Positions 58,669 to 64,000 of a DNA stretch of 64,000 nt are shown here, piece by piece. A program made the position numbers and the translations under genes. Every line of letters begins with the position of its first letter. Within the stretch, counting starts at the first letter, position 1. Origin of the DNA: Ampelomyces quisqualis (lineage: Eukaryota > Ascomycota > Dothideomycetes > Pleosporales > Phaeosphaeriaceae). The notes under the pieces were generated by a model. That model had not been told where the DNA came from. It saw nothing but the letters and a program-made list of their open reading frames with translations, and did not search any database. The stretch is taken from the NCBI GenBank assembly GCA_018398575.1, contig JAGTXZ010000021.1:1736001-1800000 (forward strand). Reading direction: 5' to 3'.

Positions 58669-60698
58669 TCAACTATCATCCTCGAGGAAGAAGTAGTTCC
58701 CGCTCAACTTCTGCTCTTGGTCAAGCTGAGACTTGTCCTTGTTGATACGAGGGCGGTAAGAGTTGGGGTCACGACGGAAGGTAACGTCCAAGTTCTTCAA
58801 GAACGTGTTGCAGCCAGTCAGCAGGGACTCGGGCTTCTTAGCACGAGACTTGACACCAGGTTGGCCGTCAAAGACGATAACTCGGTCGGCAAGATATGTG
58901 GCCATGATGAAATCGTGCTCGACGACGAAAGCGGTTTTCTTGGCGTGCATGATGAAGCGCTTGATGACACGCGAGGCAACGATACGCTGCTCGGAGTCGA
59001 GGTAGGCACTGGGCTCGTCGATGAGGTAAATGTCGGCTGGAATACCAAGGGCCAGAACGATGGCGACACGTTGCAATTCACCACCAGAAAGGTTCTGTAC
59101 TTCCTGATCAATGAAATCGTCCATCTTCAGTGGCTTGTAGACATCGGTCTGGAACTGTGGACTCAAGAAAGCAGCCTTGATCTTCTTGAAGAACAGCTGG
59201 CGGACAGTTCCCTGGAACTTTGGCGTGATCGTCTGTGGCTTCATGCTGATGCTCATCTTGGGGATGGCGATCTCGCCGTCTGGCTTCAGTGCGCCAGCAA
59301 GCATCTTACAAAAGGTGGTCTTGCCAGTTCCGTTCTCACCCATCATGACAATGATCTCAGAATCGGTGAAGGATCCTGACTCAATGTTGAGGTTGAAACC
59401 ACCGAGGGTCTTGGACATCTTCGGGTAGGTGTAGTCGCGTGAGTTGTCATTCAAGTATTCGTCGCCAGCTTCGGCTATACGGAATTGAAGAGACTCTTCA
59501 CGGAAACGCAAGTTCTCCGTGGGGATGTTTCCATCAAGGAAGATATTGATACCTTCGCGGACGGACGCGGGTAAAGTAACAACACCATAAACGGCAGGCT
59601 TTCCGTAGAGTACGCAGATAAAGTCGGAGAGGTAGTCCAACACGGACAAATCGTGCTCCACAACGATGACATAATCGTCCGGTCGGAGTAAGCTGCGGAT
59701 CCTCCGGGCGGCGGCTAGACGTTGCTTGACATCCAGGAAAGAGGATGGCTCATCAAACATGTAAACATCAGCCTGCTGGACACAGACAAGCGCAATGGCA
59801 AAACGCTGCAGCTCCCCGCCAGAGAGGAGGTTGACTTCGCGATCGAAAATATGTCGCAGCTCGAGCTCGTCGATCATCTCCTCGAAGTTTTCCATCTGGG
59901 CTCGTGCTTTGATGAGAGAGCCAACCGTTCGATCGGTGCCCTTGATGGCCTTGGGGATCTGGTCGACATACTGGGGCTTGACGACGGCCTTGAGGTTGTC
60001 TTCCAAGACCTTGGTGAAGTAGTCTAGTGTGGTCAGTGGGAGATATCCAAAGGCATTCAGACGTCTTACTCTGCAGCTCAGAGCCACGGAAGTACTTCAA
60101 AATCTCCTCCCAGTCAGGTGGGTTGTCATAACGACCCAGGTTGGGCTTCAGCTTGCCACTGAGAATCTTCAGCGCTGTGCTCTTGCCAATACCGTTTGTG
60201 CCAACCAGTCCCAGCACCTGGCCCGGACGGGGCATAGGCAGCCTGTGGAGCTTGAAGCTGTTCGCCGAGTATCGATGTGTGACCTGGGTCTCGAGGTTGG
60301 TGGGCAAGTTGATGATGTTGATGGCGTCGAAGGGGCATTTCTTCGGGCAGATACCGCAACCGATGCAGAGGCGCTCAGAAATGAAGGCGATTTTGGACGT
60401 GTTGGTCACTTCGATGCACAGCTTGCCCGTGCGCACGACGGGACACGACTTCTTGCATTCTTGTCGACATTTCTGGGACGTGTCAGAAGCGCGACGAGGT
60501 GAGCGGAAGGGACGCACTTGCCTTGGGCTTGCACTGTCGTGGCGAACATGCTCATGTCAGCGGTCTCAAATTTTGAGTGGAGGGGTAGCGGGGCAAGTAC
60601 CTTGTCCGAGTTGACAATGGCGATGCTGCAGAAGTTAGCACGATGCTGCGGACGAGCGCAACGCGCAGTGTGACGTACCGGGTGAGCTTGTCAGACAT
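58669..60698 (-). CDS. RLI1: ABCE1/Rli1 ribosome-recycling ATPase
   Basis: Five exons give 604 residues: 60,698-60,679; 60,625-60,601; 60,533-60,522; 60,472-60,070; 60,023-58,669. The N-terminal Fe-S domain needs CKPK from a 12-bp third exon to give CKPKKCRQECKKSCP; CIGCGICPKKCP follows. The third intron has a GC donor (GCAAGT). NBD1 has GTNGIGKST, LSGGELQRF and VYMFDEPSSFLD. NBD2 has GENGTGKTT, LSGGELQRV and IYLIDEPSAYLD. The length and both ABC signatures are normal. Rli1 splits 80S ribosomes after termination with eRF1 and ATP, and carries two [4Fe-4S] clusters. It acts in the cytosol and is essential in yeast. It is head-to-head with CHD1 (about 910 bp). Confidence 0.96.
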
Positions 60699-61609
60699 GG
60701 TGTTGGCGGCGGCGGCTCAAGTGGTAGGGCGGTGTCCAGGGGAGCGCGAGCCAAAGGTCGGCGGGGATTTTGGGGTTTTGCAAGTGCGTCAGTGGGCCTG
60801 TGGCAGCAGTGGTCAACTACAGCAGTCGGAAGCGGCGCGCGCGGGTCGACCACCAAGAGACGGCTTCGATAGTCGCTTGCACGCACGTTCGGGATCGGCG
60901 CAGCGCAGAGAGACGGTGTTGAAGACGCAAAAAACGACCCCGGGGTGACGTTGGGCGCATTCACGGCGTGTAAGCGATCTCAGCGGGCGGTGATTGGCGG
61001 CGGGAGGAGCGCCAAGCCAGACGCTTCGGTCCAGCCTGCTCTCTCTTGCCGTGGCCCTTAGTCCCCAGTCAGTCACCTCAGGAACCTCCACACCCTCCCG
61101 ACCACCCACACCTCCCCACCACGACACGTCTTCCCGCCGCCGCCAGTGGGGGCATATCGGACATGGACTGTAAGTGCACGCCCCTTCGGCTCTGATTTCC
61201 CTGCTTGCGCCTGCACAAACCCGCCGCCGTCTCCCCGGAGCCGCGCTCGTGCATGTCCATCTCCCCCATCGCCATGTCGCGTCCAAGCATCCAGGAACCC
61301 GTCTGCCACCCATGGCAGGACCGTGTGTCGCGTCCCGGTCGCTTCTACGAGCCCGCCACCACCGTCCACACCCGCAGCCAGCCCCTCCGGGCACCCACCG
61401 CTGCGCCGCCCGACTTCCACCAAACGCCCATCCTTCATCGACGTCTGCCATCAGACCTCCATTGCCGAAGCCTTTTCGGACGTCTACAGTCGCTTCGTGT
61501 TCGATCGGAGTCGCGTAATCTCGCTCTATCCAACGCACCCACCCGCACCCGCTGGAGCCGACAGATGATGGAAAAATCGTGCTGACCATCTGCTGTAGCC
61601 ACGTCCATC
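60699..61609. other. Divergent promoter region of RLI1 and CHD1
   Basis: This 911-bp, GC-rich and pyrimidine-rich region holds several open frames on both strands (for example 60,813-61,589 - and 61,205-61,585 +). These are Arg/Pro-rich and look like composition artefacts. A GTAAGT at 61,169 could be a 5' UTR intron donor of CHD1, but no acceptor was assigned. Confidence 0.55.
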
Positions 61610-64000
61610 ATGATGCCCTCTCCTTCGGATCATAGGGACTCGTTACCATACACGAACGGTCACACCTCACCTCTCCCGGTACATGTGACGCCTACGCAAA
61701 GCCCTTCCCAACACAGTGACAGCGATCTGTCCGACGCCCGAGAGGCCGCCGCGGCAGAGCCCTCCTGCGACGTCGATGCGCCCGGAGAGGACTACGACGA
61801 CGACGAACCCGCCGCAGTCGATTCGGATTCTTCTGCCGATGTAGATGCGGAAGGCGAGCCCGACGCAGACTACGACTCTGACTCACCCCCATCTGAGCAT
61901 GCACCGAGCAGTCGCGCCCAGAGTGTGTCGTCTCAAGACTCCTCAAGGCCGCTGAAGCGCAAAGCAAGTGCCAGTGCCGACAAGGACGACTATATGACGC
62001 AGAACCCAGAGCTGTATGGTCTACGTCGCAGCGTTCGTGCTCCTCATCACACGTGCAAACTTTTGCTAACTCTCCTCCAGGGTCGTGCCCGCCCAAGTCG
62101 TCGCATCGTAGGTACTCCCATGCCAACAGGCTATATTGGTACTGATGCATTGCAGGTCGATAGTGATGACGAGGATGATGATTCTGGCTCTGACCAGCCC
62201 CGAAAGCGCCAGCGTACGGCCTCGCGCAAAGGTCTGCGCGTCCTCAATAACTCCTTCGGAACCATACTGACCTTCCTGCCAGTCTCGAACCAGCCGACCC
62301 CTGTGTTTCATGCCACAGGCTCCGACTCGGATTCGGATGGCTACGTCAATACGAAGAAGAACATACCGACACGGAAGGAACGCCAACGTCAGCTGCTCGT
62401 AGCCGAAGGCCGTCTACCCCCATCACAAGCCGAGGTTCGATTCTCTGCACGCCGCTCAGCACAGGTCACAAACTACAACGAGGAACGCGAAGACTCTTTC
62501 GAAGAGGAGGAGGATGACATGACACCAAACTACTGGGCGACCGCCGCAGAAGAAGACACTGGTCCGATCATCGACAAGATCCTCGATCATCGACCGAAGG
62601 ACGGCACAGGTACGTCAGCCCTACTCTGGCCGCCATCATGTGCTAACGATATTCAGAACTCGATCCATTCTATGCCCAAAAGAAGGACTTCGAGTACTTG
62701 GTAAGTGTGCCCCATCAACTGTTGCCTTTGATGGTTCTGACACATACACGTAAGATAAAATGGCAAGACAAAGCGCATTATCACTCCACCTGGGAGGACT
62801 ACCAGACAGCTGCCGCTCACAAAGGTTGGCGAAAGCTGGACAACTACTTCAAGGGCCCTGTCATGAGCGACATGTACTACCATGGCCGCAAAAAGAGGGA
62901 ACCAGAGGAGTTTGAGCAGCACATGGTTGCGCGTGAAGCAGAGCGTGAGAGTCAACTCGACTTCCATGTGGTGGAGCGTGTCATAGACTCTCAAGACAGC
63001 GAGGACGAGACAGAATATCTAGTCAAGTGTAAGCCTTCACCTCACCCAGCCTCTCAGCAGTTTACCTAACCATGAGTAGGGAAGGGATTGACTTATGAGT
63101 TCTGCACCTGGGAGTCCGCATCCCTCGTGAGTTGCCTGTCGCAGAGCGAGATAGACCGCTTTCTCGATCGCTCGTCTAATCGACCATCGTCCGACCTCCG
63201 CGAGTCAAACCCTGCCACTCGCCGCAAATTTATTAAACTGGACGAACAGCCCGACTACATAAAGTTTGGAAAACTAAGGGCCTTCCAATTGCAAGGCGTG
63301 AACTTTCTTGCGCACAATTGGTGTAGGGGCACAAACGTCATTCTCGCCGATGAGATGGGTTTGGGCAAGACAGTGCAAACCGTCTCGTTCATCAATTGGC
63401 TGCGCCATGACCGAAGACAGGATGGGCCGTTCATATGTGTCGTACCACTATCGACTATGCCAGCCTGGGCAGATACCTTCAACAACTGGACGCCAGACGT
63501 CAATTATGTCATTTATACTGGCAGAGAAGACGCTCGAAGCACCATTCGCGACAAGGAGATGCTGGTTGACGGCAACCCGAAAAGGATCAAGTTCAACGTC
63601 CTATTGACTACGTACGAATACGTGCTGGCCGACTGGCAGTTCCTCTCAAGCATCAAGTGGCAATTCCTTGCTGTTGACGAGGCACATCGGTTGAAGAACC
63701 GCGAGTCGCAGCTGTATGAGAGGCTGCTGCAATTCAACGCCCCGAGCCGTCTCCTCATCACTGGTACTCCAATTCAAAACACTCTCGGCGAACTCTCCGC
63801 ATTAATGGACTTTCTCATGCCTGGAAAGATCACTGTTGACGAGAATGTCGATCTCGGATCCGAAGACGCGAGCTCTAAGCTTGCCGAGCTGAGTGAAGCA
63901 ATCCAGCCATATATGATTCGACGTACAAAAGAAAAGGTCGAGAACGACTTGCCTCCCAAGTCAGAGAAGATCCTTCGTGTTGAGCTGTCTGATATTCAGC
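61610..64000 (+). CDS. CHD1: CHD1-type chromatin remodeler, 5' part (cut by window edge)
   Basis: The N-terminus is acidic and Ser-rich. Introns I assign are 62,033-62,080, 62,108-62,155, 62,232-62,318, 62,610-62,656, 62,701-62,754 and 63,029-63,079. The first three are multiples of three without stops and are less certain. Double chromodomains follow: FEYLIKWQDKAHYHSTWEDY, then EYLVKWKGLTYEFCTWE. The SNF2 ATPase starts near 63,270 with LRAFQLQGVNFL, and has motif I DEMGLGKT, motif II VDEAHRLKN and motif III LITGTPIQN. The reading frame is still open at 64,000, so helicase lobe 2 and the DNA-binding domain lie outside. CHD1 spaces nucleosomes over transcribed genes; this role comes from the family. 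Confidence 0.94.

Noticed and set aside
58455..58679. 74-codon acidic/Lys-rich frame on the minus strand
   Set aside because: It overlaps the end of RLI1 in another phase and has no domain or splice-supported extension. It is probably chance.
60813..61589. Long frames on both strands between RLI1 and CHD1
   Set aside because: They are Arg/Pro/Gly-rich readings of GC-rich promoter DNA, overlap each other on opposite strands and match no family.

Overview
The window looks like a filamentous ascomycete (Pezizomycotina, most plausibly a Dothideomycete such as Pleosporales; this placement is inference). The signs are short introns (45-160 bp) with GT..AG ends and CTAAC/CTGAC-like branch sites, dense single-copy genes, and a large AT-rich transposon graveyard carrying C-to-T damage of the repeat-induced point mutation (RIP) type. 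The two halves differ completely.

Positions 1 to about 33,060 form a gene-free, AT-rich block made of decayed mobile elements. TGA/TCA, TGG/CCA and YCG/CGR words are almost missing, while RCA, RCG and their complements survive. All reading frames are therefore broken, almost only by TAG and TAA. Recognisable fossils are: a Ty3/gypsy chromovirus-like pol (about 1,500-4,740); a second, internally deleted Ty3/gypsy with four 99-bp repeats (about 5,130-8,640); two copies of one hAT transposon (12,059-15,270, and 16,700-18,633 plus 31,085-32,364); and a full-length 12.45-kb Ty3/gypsy element with 186-bp LTRs (18,634-31,084) that split the second hAT copy. That element carries a long antisense coding remnant between pol and its 3' LTR. 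A roughly 92-bp sequence occurs at both ends of the block (1-92 and 32,639-32,731).

The change to ordinary sequence is abrupt, at about 33,060. From 33,899 to the right edge there are two broken genes and eleven intact-looking ones, the last cut by the window: a multi-pass membrane protein gene with a nonsense codon and probable frameshift; an EEF1AKMT4/METTL13-like methyltransferase; a predicted mitochondrial membrane protein; a decayed endonuclease/exonuclease/phosphatase pseudogene; a short-chain dehydrogenase; an AzgA-type purine permease with ten exons; a methyltransferase-like protein; an AhpC/TSA thioredoxin-like protein; a large TBC Rab-GAP; a Spartan-like SprT protease with a UBZ finger; a Cus2/Tat-SF1-like splicing factor; a TLC-domain membrane protein; RLI1/ABCE1; and the 5' half of CHD1. 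These are mainly housekeeping functions (ribosome recycling, splicing, DNA-protein crosslink repair, chromatin remodelling, vesicle traffic). They do not form a cluster. Several pairs are head-to-head and share short promoters: TBC/SPRTN, RLI1/CHD1, CUS2/TLC, methyltransferase/mitochondrial protein.

Exon boundaries were set by hand from splice signals, frame continuity and family resemblance. No alignment or database search was possible.
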